A model generated the notes under the pieces. The model had not been told where the DNA came from. It made no database searches and saw only the letters and a program-made list of their open reading frames with translations. A program made the translations under genes and the position numbers. From Trametes villosa (Eukaryota; Basidiomycota; Agaricomycetes; Polyporales; Polyporaceae), in contig PUDQ02000079.1 in assembly GCA_002964805.2 (NCBI GenBank), positions 248,001-312,000 on the forward strand: a stretch of DNA of 64,000 nucleotides, read 5' to 3'. This document shows positions 45,874-57,272 of the stretch, one piece after another. Each line of letters begins with the position of its first letter. The first letter of the stretch is position 1.

Positions 45874-48044
45874 ATGGCTAAACTCGCGAAGCGCAGCTTA
45901 CCCAAGAGTAGCTCACCTGCGACGGTAGCCGTCCTGTCGAATCCCGACCTTCTACTAGAGATATTCGAACATCTCGCTCCATTTCCACAGCAGGAATTCG
46001 AATATTCCCGAGTATCGCTTGGTATAGACCTTCTCGAGGAGTCGTTGCTCTGCAGGCAAACCCTGTTCAACGCATCCCTGACGTGCAAAGCATTTGCGGA
46101 ACCCGCCTCAAGCGTGCTCTGGAGAGTCTTGTACAACGGCCTCCTGCCTCTCTTCTGTCCCTTCTCCGCCTTCAAAGCTGGTTCCGCGAGAGAGTGCCGG
46201 CGCCACATGGGCTCAAGTCCATCTCAAGAAACAATCGTATCGCTCAACTTGGCTCGGGAGTGTTCCCATATCTTGAGTCCGTTAGCTACCGTGTCCAAAC
46301 TGGTGATGCAGCTTCTCGAGGTGCGTTATATACACTTGGTATTTGCTCTAGAAGCCGCAGCTGCTCAACTATCTTCTCCCCGCCAAGTCCGTCTTCTGTA
46401 GCATCCGCCCCACCAGGACATTGTTTCGAGCCCATTGCGGAGGCCTGCGCGAATCAGCGCCCACCATTCAACCTCGGACGAGCTATGAGGCTCTTCATTT
46501 GCTGTGGGGGTGGAATGCTTCATACGCAGTGAGCGTCTCCAGCTCTGCAGCCACTACTAATCATGGTGACACCCAAGGGTCCTCAGGTGCTCGCAGGAAA
46601 CGCCACGCCAACGGAATGGACACGGTGGAAACATTGCGCCCGTAGGGTGCGATGCCTTGACCTGAATCACACTTGGGTATTCTTGCTCGACGCCGGACCG
46701 TTCATCCCTTTTCTGCTCCACGGCGTGGACCCCGGAGAAACCCTCTTGCCTGCCCTGCAATCCATTACCTTCGAAGATACCTGCGGATATCTCACCCCAA
46801 AACAGCTTCTCCGCGCGTTTCTGTCACCTACCTTGTCCTCCGTGACGGTCAGGACCGGGATATCAGAATCTTTCAGCGCGCACCTTTCGGATGACCTGGA
46901 AACAGTGTCTGCGTGCTGCGGGGATGTGCGGAGCCTCTCGTTACAAGGATTCTGGCCGCTAGCCCTCGACTTGCCTCTTTCTCGCTTCTACAAGCTACGC
47001 GTCCTTCGTGTCAGCGCGATATCTTGGGCCCGCGTACAGCCCCTGGTCATTGAAGTGGGCTCCCTGGAGGAACTTCAAGAGTTCCGGGTTCATTTCAGGT
47101 CTTTCCCGGGCCCCGTGGTCGTGGTCGCCAGTGCTGTTGCTGATCTGCAGGTTCCAACTGCTCGCGGCCGCCTTCAGAGCGCGAGAGCGGACCGCTTCCC
47201 GGCCCTGCGCATCCTGGAGATATCAGGGGCGGATTGTCAGATCGCCCCAGTCCTCACCTCGATCAGCTCGACCTCGCTGCAGGAAGTCAAGATCGACAGC
47301 TTCCAGCTGAACTTGGCAGAAGTCGACGCGCTCCTCAGAGCCTTCCCCTGGCGGCAGAATGCGCCCTCGCTCCGCCGGCTATCTCTTGACCTGAGAGTTG
47401 GAATCGGCGATACAATTGAGGACGACGCTCACCGCATCGACGCTCCTTTTTTCGACCTTTTTGCGCCGCTCGCTGACATGCATGCGCTCGAGGCGCTCGA
47501 GATCGCCTCCTGGAGCCACCTATTCTCGCTACCGGACACCACTGTGGCACAAATGGCACGCGCCTGGCCGCGCCTGCAGCACCTGCAGCTTGCCTGCGCG
47601 TCCTGGCTGCAACCCGCCCCGCCCACCGCGGTTCACCCTTCGCTGCTCGCGCTCGTGCGTCTCGCCGACAGCTGCCCCGCGCTCGAGTACTGCCAGCTGG
47701 ACGTCGCAAGCGTGTCCGCCGCGGAGCTCGCCGCGCTCGAGGCGCACGCGGCCGACCCCGAACGCGTGCCGCAGACGCGCCTGCAGCAGCTCATTCCTGC
47801 GTGGCACTTGCACAACGGGCGGTTCACAGTGCCAGATGTGGACCGGGTGGCTCGAGCGCTGCGTGCGCTTTTCCCGTCTATCGAGGGCGTTCGGCAGGGG
47901 AGCTATGGTCAATCCACCCCGGGCTCGAGAACGCCGCCTTGGAAGAGGGCGGATTGCACGTTTTGGTGGGCAGTGCATCAGCCAATGGACGCGTTTCGGC
48001 TGATGGAGAGGCTTAATGAGCTCGCAGGGAAGACTAATGCCTGA
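45874..48044 (+). CDS. F-box-like protein, tandem paralogue D
   Basis: Exons 45874-46320 and 46587-48044 give 634 aa. The head is the most changed of the four (NPDLLLEIFEHLAPF, then TLFNASLTCKAFAEPASSVLW, with QQEFEYSRVS in the inserted loop), and the body has PFFDLFAPLADMHALEALEI and WPRLQHLQLACASW. The intron is 266 nt at the same site. In-frame upstream ATGs could add up to 22 residues, but they lie in the conserved promoter block, so the downstream ATG is preferred. It is the last of the array; the CLC gene lies convergently beyond it. Confidence 0.82.
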
Positions 48045-48403
48045 CACTCCCGTACGAGCTTGCCGGTGTGGCTATCGGAGGTCCCGCCAGTTCCATGAAC
48101 GTACGACTAGGCAGCGTGCTGTTCGGGCCTTTCAGGCTCCCTGAGGAAATGGATCCGAGGCCGGGAGTACGCGAAACGTAGTATATTGCATCGAGGCTAG
48201 TGAGCGGGTATCGTTGTCGTAGGAGCTAGTACAATGTGAAGGAGCGGAAGATCCGATACCGAATGCAGACGGAAAAATTTGCAGGATGTCCGTGGATGAG
48301 TGAGAGCATCGTTGGAGTATACGAAACTGTGGAGTTGCGGATTTTGACACGGGCCAGGGAAGCAGCACAGGCAAAAGCCGAGAGCAGAGCCAAGAGCATA
48401 AGA
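48045..48403. other. Convergent intergenic region between F-box gene D and the CLC gene
   Basis: About 360 bp with two 3' flanks and no other gene. The similarity to the other F-box spacers is lost here. Confidence 0.45.
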
Positions 48404-51400
48404 TCACTCGGACTTGTGCTCGAGGTCGTCGAGGAACGCGAGCCACGTCTTCTTGTCAATCACACCCTCGTCTGCATCGCGCGTAATCTAGTCAGCGCAT
48501 TCCCAGTAATTACTTCCCAAGTACACTCACAATGACCATCGGTGTCGGTGACGACAACGTACCGCGCGCCGAGCTTCGTGAACAGCTGCTGCACGAGCTC
48601 GAGGGGCGAGTTGTCCTGCACCGTCAGCGGCGCCTACAATACCGCCGCAGCGCCTTGTCAGCACTCCCGCACTTTCTACCTAGGGGAACAAGAGGCTGCA
48701 CGCACCTGGTCCATGTAGCAGCTGAAGTCGTACGGGTCCGCGCCGATGATGTTCGAGCCCGTCTCCGCAAGGGACGAGACCGAGGCCACCAGCGGGCCAC
48801 CGTGGTGCGGCGCGTTCGTGTGGAACTTCACCTCCTCGTCCGGCTCATCCGCAACGATACCTTTGCAAACGCGCTCAGCCCCCGGTCCCATTATAGAATC
48901 GAAAAAGAAACTTACTGAGAGCATGCTCGAGCTCGTTCGCGCCAATGTAGCCGACCATGCGTGTGCCGTCGCCGTCGGGGCGCAGGATCGGGAAGCCGCT
49001 ATCCGAGCTGCCCGCCTCGACGAGCGCCTGCAGCTGGTCCCGCACGCTCTTCACCGTGTTCTCGCGGTCGACGCGGATCACGTCCACGTCGCGATCCGTC
49101 TGTCGCCGCCGTCAGTCAACCCAGCACTCTTTCTGCGCCAGGAACAGGAGCGGAAGGAGAGGGAGGAGGGGGAAGAAGAGGGGGGGACGTACGACGTCGT
49201 TGATTTGGAGCGAGCCCCAGACGTAGTCGTGCTTCGCGTCGAGGTACGGCAGCTGCGAGAGCTCGATGACGAGGTCGTAGATGCCCTTCGGCTCGAGCGC
49301 GTCCGCGATCGTCTTCGCGACGAGCACGGAGAGCATCACCGGGACCGCGTACGTGAGCGTGTCCGTCAGCTCGAACATGATCACCGCGAGCGAGACCGTC
49401 GTCCTCTGCCGCCGTCCACCACATCAGCAAGCACCAACCTGGCAGGTCTGAGAGGGACGTACCGTGACACCAGAAAGCGTGGCCGCAGCGCCGACCATAG
49501 CATACAGCCCCGGAATAACACAATCCAAGTCTCCCTGGCACACCGCAAACGCCCCGCTGCCCGGGTTGGAGAACTGCGCCCACTGGATCAAAATACCCAA
49601 TATGCGCCCTGCGCACGCGCCCACGCCGAGCGTCGGGATGAAGATCCCCGCAGGGACCTTGATGCCGAACGTCACGATCGTGAGCGCGCCCTTCACGAGC
49701 AGCGCGGTGAAGATCGACTGGATGACCGGGAGCGCCTGCGTCGGCGGGTCGAGCACGCAGAGCCCGAGGTGCGTGTTCCCCGCGCGGCACTCCGCGAAGA
49801 GGTTGTACACGAGCTCGGTCCCGCCCATGCGCGTGTACGGGTTCAGGAAGCTCAGCATCGCCGTCACCAGGGTGACCTACGAGGCGTGAAGTCAGAATGA
49901 GGCACGAGCGATGGGCGGGGCGATGGGCGGGGACGTACGAGGATGACTTCGACGATGGGGTACCGCTTGAGCCAGGTTGCGTTGCGGACGTCGCGAGTCC
50001 AGCGGTAGTTGAGCTTGGAGAAGACCGCACCATACACACCCTAGTTCCAAAACTGTTCAGCGGAGTAGACGTCAAGTCTCTGCGAGAAGCTTACACCGAA
50101 CACCCCGAGCAAGAGGAAGGGTACCAACTCGTACGCGTGCCAGTCCTGACAGATTGTCAGTCCTGCTCAGATCGACTACGTCGATCTAAATGTACCTTGT
50201 CGTAGGTCACCTGGAATAGGACCAGCTTTCCGCTCCCGAACGGATCGAGGAAGCGCAGAGTCATCGCCGCGACCATCGCACAGAAGAAGCTATCATTCTC
50301 GAGCTGAGAATCGTTCAAGCTGAATTCCAGTTAAGACGTACCTTCGCCACATGACTTTCGCCGGGAAGAAATAGGAGACTTCCTCGAGACTGAACAGCAC
50401 ACCACCAATGGGGGCTCCGAAGGCAACCGCGACTCCCGCCGCACAGGCGGCACTGAGGACGCCCCGACGCTTGCCTGAAAGACATATAAGACCCGGAACG
50501 CATGAGACATTGGGAGAGAGCGCATATACCTTCGTTGGTCTCATACTTGCTGAACAGCCTGCTGACGATGTTTCCTACGCAGGACGCGATGTGCACGAAA
50601 GGGCCCTCCTTGCCTATGATTGGGCGTGGCATTAGAGGCGACCCTGACAGAACAGTGCTCGATGGTAGCTCACCGAGGGACAGCCCAGATGCCACAGAGA
50701 GGGCCAGGCCGACGGATTTGGTGAAGAGAGTTCTGCCTCCCAGGTAACCGTGAATCACGAAACCTTCGCGTCCGATATTCAGTGATTGGCCGAATATAAG
50801 GCTCGAAGGGTGACTCACCAGACAGGATGGTCTTGATTTCAGGGATACCACTGCCCGCAGCCTATGAGTATACGGAGTTAGCGCATCCGGTCTAAGACGA
50901 GATGCGATATACGGGTGTCCGGAACATGCCCAGGCATGAGGTTGTACGCACATAGTACAGCACTTTGCGCGGCGCCGCACCACCAGCAGGAGGATCGGTG
51001 AGCTTCTGGTCATCATTCCCGGACGCAAAAGTCGAAGACAGCACGCCCGAGTCTTTGCGCGTAACGAACGAAGTCGACGCGGTAAGGCGGATGGTCAGGA
51101 CCGCGGAGATGATCGCGAGGGATATCTATGCGCATATAAGTACGTTGGCTCAACAACAGAAAGATGCGAACACATACAGCGACCACGGTATAGACTACAT
51201 ATTCAATGGCTTCCACCTCCAGAGGCTCGCCGTCCTTTGAGAGCGCGGTCGCGAAGTATTCGCCCCAAGTGCGCCATGCCGCACAGGATTCCTCGGGGGC
51301 CATGGACACAAAGGCCGGGGTCCGACGCGCAAGGATATCGTCGTCCTTGATAGGGCAGCAGAACCGCTTCGCCTTCCATAGGCCCTGTGTGCAGTAGCCC

Positions 51401-52122
51401 TCCTTGATGTCGAAGAGCCACTGCTCGCTGCGGACGATCATGAACGCTATGATCGCTGTGAGGAATCCGATGATGGTGACGGTAATCCAGCCTATGCTCC
51501 GGTCGAGCTGCTTGCGGGCGCGACCGCGCTTCGACCTGTGTCTACGAAGGCGGGCCTGACGCGCAGAATCCTTGATTGCATCGTGCAGCCAGTCGATAGA
51601 AGTGAATGACGAGTACCACACACGGATACCGTTCGTCTTCACAGCACCCTCCGCCTCGAGGATCTCCTGCCCGACAGGCTTGTCGTAGGCGGACACAGGG
51701 CGGCGGACGGTGGCGAAGTACGAGCTTCCGCGAAGCGAGCGGGGGGACGCGACGCTGGGCGTGGGCGGGTTCGTGTAGCGACCCTTGGGCGGGATGCGGA
51801 GGTTCGGGAGCGCGCCGAGCCCGTGGCGGTTGCGGTAGGACGACTTCTTTTTCGCATCGCGCCCTGGTCTGGGGAGGGTGCCGTAGGACGCGGCACGCGG
51901 GCCGACGGTCGGGCGGAGGGACGTCGTCTCGTTCACGTCGGCCGACTCGTCCCCCGCGGCGCCGTCCGCGGCGTCATCCGCGGCAGTCGAGCTCCCAATT
52001 TGAAGGAGACGCTGGCGGCGCCATTCGATGCTCGAGAAGCCGCTCAAAGGGCCCGTCGGCGGCTCGTCGCCTTTCGGGGTCACTGGTACAGTTGGGCTGG
52101 ACGGGACCTTCCTCAAAGGCAT
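48404..52122 (-). CDS. CLC-type chloride channel / chloride-proton exchanger
   Basis: Eukaryotic CLC family protein, probably in Golgi, endosome or vacuole membranes. Fifteen minus-strand exons (52122-51178, 51125-50952, 50861-50819, 50763-50674, 50613-50530, 50474-50342, 50289-50196, 50145-50095, 50040-49939, 49876-49463, 49405-49193, 49099-48916, 48860-48706, 48633-48531, 48471-48404) encode 950 aa. A long disordered N-terminus is followed by [20 protein letters not shown]. Selectivity-filter blocks are [14 protein letters not shown] (with the gating glutamate) and GIFIP. Two CBS domains close the protein (from TDRDVDVI to the end, the second with [18 protein letters not shown] and [10 protein letters not shown]). 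The gating glutamate is kept; the proton glutamate was not assigned. Divergent from the SmD3 gene. Confidence 0.93.
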
Positions 52123-52706
52123 GGTGACAGGCGGAATGGATCTTCAATGTCCTCGCGCGAGTGGCTACCTTCGCAGGATTGTCGCGTTTTGGGCGACCTA
52201 TGAGCGTATCGCGCTGCTATGGCCGGCCTGTCAGACGCGTCGCACGAGGCATTGTACCCACCGACCTGAGGCAAGTGAATGACCTCCTTCGGATCCTGCA
52301 CTACACAAGAGCTTGACGTCGTCCGAGTGCGAGCGCGTTGATTACGCTAGGCCACTGTGGAGGCACCGCTGCCCGGGCTGTTTGGGCGATGGGGAGAGAT
52401 AGAACAGATGAAGCCCCGGAGGAGTGGAGGAGGTCGAGAAAGAGACGGAACTCGCTCGTCGCTGCCGAGCCAGCTGAGGGACCCGACTCCGGCAACCCAA
52501 GCGGTTCCCCGGATCGAACGGGTAAACAGGCGCCCGTTTCTCCTGGACGCCGGCTTCCACCGCTGCGCAACCAGACCCGCCACCCAGTCTCCCGGGCCCC
52601 CCAAAGCGGCCACCAGCACGTGGGCGAGAGACGCGCGCGCCCTCGTTCAAGATTCGAATACACTCGCCTGCCTCGCCCTGCACGCTTCCTCCTCCGACAC
52701 GCACAA
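52123..52706. promoter_or_regulatory. Divergent promoter region of the CLC and SmD3 genes
   Basis: 584 bp between start codons. No TATA box is clear. Open frames crossing it are low-complexity shadows. Confidence 0.45.
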
Positions 52707-53327
52707 ATGGCGACCTCAGGCCTCGGCATCCCCGTCAAGCTCCTCCACGAGTCCCTCGGGCACGTCATCACCGTCGAGCTCAAAACCGGCCAGCTCTACC
52801 GCGGCAAGCTTGCCGAGGGTGCGCACTGTTGTTCTTGCATGCATACGCGCGCAAACACTAACGATCGTGCGCGTATGCGTTTACAGCGGAGGACAACCTG
52901 AACATCTCGCTCAAGGATATCACCGTCACGCAGCGCGACGGGCGTGTGTCCCAGCTCGACCAGGTCTACATCCGGGGAAGTATGGTCCGATTCTTCATTG
53001 TCCCGGACATGCTGCAGAACGCGCCCATGTGAGTGCTCTTCCCGTGCGTGGCGCGTGCTGAACTCTGAACGATGTCGCGATCAGGTTCAAGCGTGTGGGA
53101 CCCAATGCGATGAAAGGAAGGGGTATCGGTACGGCGCGTGGAAGGGCAACGATCATGCGGGGTGCGTACTATGATCTTTCCTTGCTTGTGCATGTCGCTC
53201 ACGATAGTTTCTTCTACAGCGAACGGTATGTACCTACCCGACGTCTCTGTTCATGAACATTATGCTGATGATATCTACAGCGCGCCGCGGTCGTGGCGTC
53301 CCCGCCGCAAGAGGCATCCGTCGATGA
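52707..53327 (+). CDS. SMD3: Small nuclear ribonucleoprotein Sm D3
   Basis: Core Sm-ring protein of the spliceosomal snRNPs. Five exons (52707-52818, 52887-53028, 53085-53161, 53220-53225, 53281-53327) encode 127 aa, the usual SmD3 size. The Sm1 motif covers [18 protein letters not shown] and the Sm2 motif covers [15 protein letters not shown]. The tail reads [13 protein letters not shown], then an Arg-Gly segment ending [12 protein letters not shown]. The fourth exon is only six bases. Skipping it keeps the frame, so it may be optional; without it the tail loses two residues. The start ATG lies just upstream of the conserved GIPVKLLHE. Convergent with the copper transporter gene. Confidence 0.93.
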
Positions 53328-53651
53328 GTATGTACCAGGATCTGGTTGTAGTGCGCTCCTCCTATTACCCCAAAACTGTTCGCATAGCTGTGTTATTAGA
53401 TTCTCTCCTCGCTGTCTTCATCTTGAAACCAGAGTTCGAACCGGATGGCCGTTGCTCGGGCTTTTCCCGCTGTACATGCAAACGGTTTGATGTCATCGGG
53501 CCTGTCACTACTACTGCAACACCTCGGAAACATCATATTCGGAAGACAAGTACGGGACACCGCAAGCAAACGCAAAAGCAAAATAGATCCAGGTGAAACG
53601 AGCACAAACAATATCGTACACATCCTCTCCTATAACGTGGGTGTGTAAGCC
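53328..53651. other. Convergent intergenic region between SMD3 and the copper transporter gene
   Basis: 324 bp with the 3' flanks of both genes; nothing else recognised. Confidence 0.45.
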
Positions 53652-54444
53652 TTAGTGGCACGCCATCCCCTTCCCATCGGCGCCTCCAGCCAGGACGGCG
53701 TCGATATCCATGTGCGTCGAGAAAATGAAGTGGCCCAGGGCGGCACCGACCACCGTAGCGAGGATCAAGTACGCCTAACAGAACATGATACATTCAGCAG
53801 CAGTTCCGTGCTGTAGCGGGTGCGGGGGACTCACGTTGTACGTCATGAAGACCAGCATGAGGAAGAACGACAGGAAGACCGACGCGCCGTACAGCACCGC
53901 GCGGCTGATCCGGGCAGACACAGGCAGCAGCGTCCTACACAGGCAACGAACACCCAGTTAGCGTTCTGCATATACCTACCCGCCTCACCAGCCCCCCTGG
54001 CCAGAGGACACGGGGAACAGAGCACCGAGAGAACACTAGTACTCACCCGCCGCGCGCCTTCGCAAACGAGCCAGTCAACAATCCCGCCTCTTCCGACTCC
54101 CACTCGGGGCTATCTCTGCCACTCACCGATCCCTCCCTCCCCTCGCCCCTGTCCAAGCCCCGCCCCGCCGCGGCCTTGCCCTTGCCCTGCGCGGAGAGCG
54201 TCGCGGCGATGCGGCGGTCGAGCGTGCGCTGCGCCGCGCGCAGCCACTCGTACAGCACACCGAGCCCGACGACGACCGCGCACGAGAGCACGAACGCGGT
54301 CTTCGAGGAGATGTGCCAGGAGCGGAAGACGATGCAGGTGTCCTCAACCTGCGTGTTCCAGAGCATGTTCATCGAGCATGTCGGCCCCGCGGGCATCGGC
54401 ATGTCGTGCCCGCCGCCGTGTCCGCCGTGGTCGCCGTGGTTCAT
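53652..54444 (-). CDS. Ctr-family copper transporter
   Basis: Three minus-strand exons (54444-54047, 53934-53835, 53774-53652) encode 206 aa with three membrane helices. The His/Met-rich N-terminus (MNHGDHGGHGGGHDMPMP) suits copper capture. Helix 1 starts near SSKTAFVLSCAVVVGLGVL. A cytosolic loop of about 60 residues follows. Helix 2 contains MLVFM, the MxxxM copper-selectivity motif, and helix 3 contains GAALG, the GxxxG packing motif. Together these define the Ctr family, which forms trimers that pass Cu(I). Whether it acts at the plasma membrane or, like Ctr2, at the vacuole cannot be told from sequence. Confidence 0.9.
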
Positions 54445-54831
54445 GGTGATTGTGAGGGTTGGGTTGTGAGGGTAATAAGGAGTGGTTTGGGTGAGGAGAC
54501 CTCGAAGGTAAGTGCTGTCGCTGGCGGTGGGATGCGGACTGGACAGGGCGGGGCGACGACCGTGCGAGCCAGCCTGAGCCAGACCTCTATAGCAGTCCCT
54601 AGGCGCCCGCGGTCCCTGACCGGCGCTCTGGATAACAGAACATCACAACAGCTGCGCAATATCATACCGGGGAACGCCACAAGCAATAGTGAAGCACGGC
54701 GCCGTTCACACCAACTCCTATGAGGCCGAGAGGAAGAAGGGGACGGTGATGATCGCATTGTGTACACTGGAGAGCAAGCTGAAGTCCGACGCCGCCAAAC
54801 CGAAATCCTACAGTACTGCCGCCAGTGCTTG
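54445..54831. other. Intergenic region between the proteasome and copper transporter genes
   Basis: 387 bp between two minus-strand genes: the promoter of the copper transporter gene and the 3' flank of the proteasome gene. I could not identify a copper-response element with confidence. Confidence 0.45.
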
Positions 54832-56094
54832 CTAGTCGCTCGCTGCGGGCGCGGCCGCGTCGCCCTCCTCCTTCTTGCCCAGCCCGTGCTTCTGCAGGAG
54901 CGTGTCGATCTCGGCCGGGTTGTAGATCTTCGCCTTCGGCGCCTTGCTCGCGTCGAGCGTGAGCGTCGCGAACTCCACTGCGCCGCGCAAACCGCATGTC
55001 AGCTTCCATGCGAATCTCTCCAAGACAAGTAACAGGAGGGCAGAAGAGAAGGGAGGGGACGTACGCTTCTCGCTGCCGAGCGTCGTGCTGTCCATCGTCT
55101 TGCTCATGACCTTGAGCACGAGCTCGATCGCGTCCTCGACCGAGATGTCCTCCTTGTAGTCCTGCTTGAGCAGCGACGTCGCCGTGCCGTTGTTCGCGCC
55201 GATGCACGTCGCCTTCCACCCGGAGTAGTTCCCCGACGGGTCCGAGTGGTACAGTTGGAACTGGTAATGTGGGTCGTACCCCGCGTACAGCAGCGACACG
55301 CCGAATGGCCGCAGACCTGCATGACGCACGCGTGGTCAGCACCCCGGCGCGAAGGAGAGGAAGAGGGGGAGGCATGTGAGGGGAAAGGGGGACGCACCGC
55401 CGTATTGCGTGTAGCCCTGCTTGAGATCACATAGCCGCTGCGCGAGGAGCTCGACGGGGATGTCTTCGTTGTACATGAACAGGTGCCTCTGTGCTGCTTG
55501 TCGTGCGTAGTTTACGAGCGAGTTCGCGTCTGCCGTAATTCCTGCCACTCCGGAGATAACATTTCTGTACGATTTCCATGTGGAAAGGACGAGTGAGCCA
55601 TTCATGATCCGGGAAACAGGCCGGCGAAGAGAGGGACGCACGAGTTAAGCAGGAAGATCTTCTCGCCACTCCCGCCGTAGCTCCCGCCCGTCGCGCCAGA
55701 CATGTCGAGCAGCTTTCCCGTGACCTTCTTCTCCGCCGCGAGCACGACGCCGTCCTTTGAGAGCACGCCGATGACAATACCGGCGTGCGAGATCGCCTCC
55801 ATGGCATACTCGACTGGGGACCGTATGTGAGAACATTGTTTCTCGGTGGGCGAGCAGATCTGAGTCGCGCTTACTTTGGTACAATCGGCCTAGAGAGCAC
55901 AAATGTCAACTCTCATGCTTCGCATACGAACATGCAAGGAAACGTACCCTCGGGCGAGAAGATGGTCGTGCGGCCTTGAGTGCATGCAAGTTAGCGAGAG
56001 TTCTCATAGGTACTCTAGGTGAACGCACTATCGTAACGTCTGGCCTATCATCTGGTTAGCAGATATAGCTGGTATTTTCCAGGGTACTCACCAT
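54832..56094 (-). CDS. PRE9: 20S proteasome subunit alpha3 (PSMA4/Pre9 homologue)
   Basis: Structural alpha-ring subunit of the 20S proteasome. Eight minus-strand exons (56094-56092, 56044-56029, 55974-55948, 55889-55875, 55813-55642, 55564-55398, 55316-55065, 54977-54832) encode 265 aa. The alpha-subunit N-terminal signature reads [57 protein letters not shown] and YHSDPSGNY follow, which single out alpha3. The first coding exon is just the ATG, immediately followed by a GTGAGT donor; the next three exons are 16, 27 and 15 bases. Every junction is in phase and the product aligns along its full length, so the unusual exon pattern is well supported. Confidence 0.93.
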
Positions 56095-56501
56095 GATGGT
56101 ACGTAGGGGAGGTTATGAGGGGAGACGGAGGGAGGACAAGTAGATGATCTTGAATGAGTTGACGCGTCTCATGGCGTACGCGTCGACCGCTAGCGCCCGG
56201 AAGTTGCCGGGCGCGTCTCTACAAACGGCCTCTATTTGATCTAATCGCAGTGAGTAAAGCCAGCTAGAACCCCTCAAGACCACCCTGACCAGCGAAGCTT
56301 CAGTTATTCGATGGCGGTCACTACTGGCAGTCTCGCGCCATGGTGCTAGCGTCGATGAGCAAGGAGAGGAGAACCTCGGGACATATGTTCGCGCTCGAAG
56401 AGTAAGCTACAGTAACTTGCTTGTTCAAGAATAAGAATACACCGTTCTATGTATGCGCTCCTGCTCCATCATCCCAGTACGCCCTCGCGATCTAGTTCAC
56501 T
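56095..56501. other. Intergenic region between the gluconokinase and proteasome genes
   Basis: About 400 bp serving as promoter of the proteasome gene and 3' flank of the gluconokinase gene (both minus). I looked for the proteasome-associated GGTGGCAAA element and did not see it. Confidence 0.45.
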
Positions 56502-57272
56502 TCACAGCGCCTCAGGCAAGAGCTCGCTGAGCCCTCGTATCGCGATATCCGCCTGCTCCTCCGTCGTTGCGTCGAGCGGGACCACGACCACGCCCTCCTC
56601 GCCCTCCGGACTCTCCAAGGTCTGCAGCTGGCTGTCGAGCATCCCCGGCTTCATGTAGTGCCCCTCGCGCTTCGATATCCTCTCCTGCAGGAGCGCGCGC
56701 TCGCCCTTGATGTACACAAAGTACGTCGGGAGCCGGTGCGGTGCAGGCGGCGCAAGGTGTCCCGGTAGCTTCGGCGCGCTCTCCTCATCCGCAACCTCCT
56801 CCCCGTCCTTCCCGCCGCCAGTCCCCTGTGCGTCGACGGGCTTTCCTCGTAAGAGGTCACGGTATGCCCGCCGCAGCGCCGAGCAGGTGACAAGCGCCCC
56901 GGGGCGGCGCGCGAACGCGGCGTCCGCCTGCTGCTCGGCGGCCATGTGCTCGGCGGTGGTGCGGATGAGCTGCAGCCACGGCGCGCGGTCCGCGTCCGTG
57001 AGCGGGATCCCCGCGGACATCTTCGCGATGTTCGCGGGCGGGTGCAGCTCGTCGCCCTCGACGTACGGCATGTCGAGCCGCCGCTCGAGCTCGCGCGCGA
57101 GCGTCGTCTTGCCCGTGCCCGCGACGCCCTGTCGGCCGCGCGTGAGCGGGTGTCGCACGGGTGTAGGGTGGTGTGAGGGACGTACCATTACGATGATCAT
57201 AACAGGGTGCCGTTTGGGCTTGGGCGCGTCGGGCGCCGCGGACGGCGCGAGCTGCTGTTCGTCTTGGGACAT
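56502..57272 (-). CDS. Gluconokinase
   Basis: Phosphorylates D-gluconate to 6-phosphogluconate with ATP, feeding the pentose phosphate pathway. Two minus-strand exons (57272-57186, 57128-56502) encode 237 aa. The P-loop GVAGTGKTT lies at residues 30-38, directly after the intron. The gluconate-kinase blocks YVEGDELHPPANIAKMSAG, PLTDADRAPWL, VTCSALRRAYRD, and KREGHYMKPGMLDSQLQTLE with its near-C-terminal VVVPLD all match the GntK family. A Gly/acidic insertion after LLRGKPV makes it somewhat longer than the bacterial enzymes. The first ATG of the frame was used. Cytosolic; no targeting signal. Confidence 0.93.
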   Translation of the reverse strand: MSQDEQQLAPSAAPDAPKPKRHPVMIIVMVRPSHHPTPVRHPLTRGRQGVAGTGKTTLARELERRLDMPYVEGDELHPPANIAKMSAGIPLTDADRAPWLQLIRTTAEHMAAEQQADAAFARRPGALVTCSALRRAYRDLLRGKPVDAQGTGGGKDGEEVADEESAPKLPGHLAPPAPHRLPTYFVYIKGERALLQERISKREGHYMKPGMLDSQLQTLESPEGEEGVVVVPLDATTEEQADIAIRGLSELLPEAL

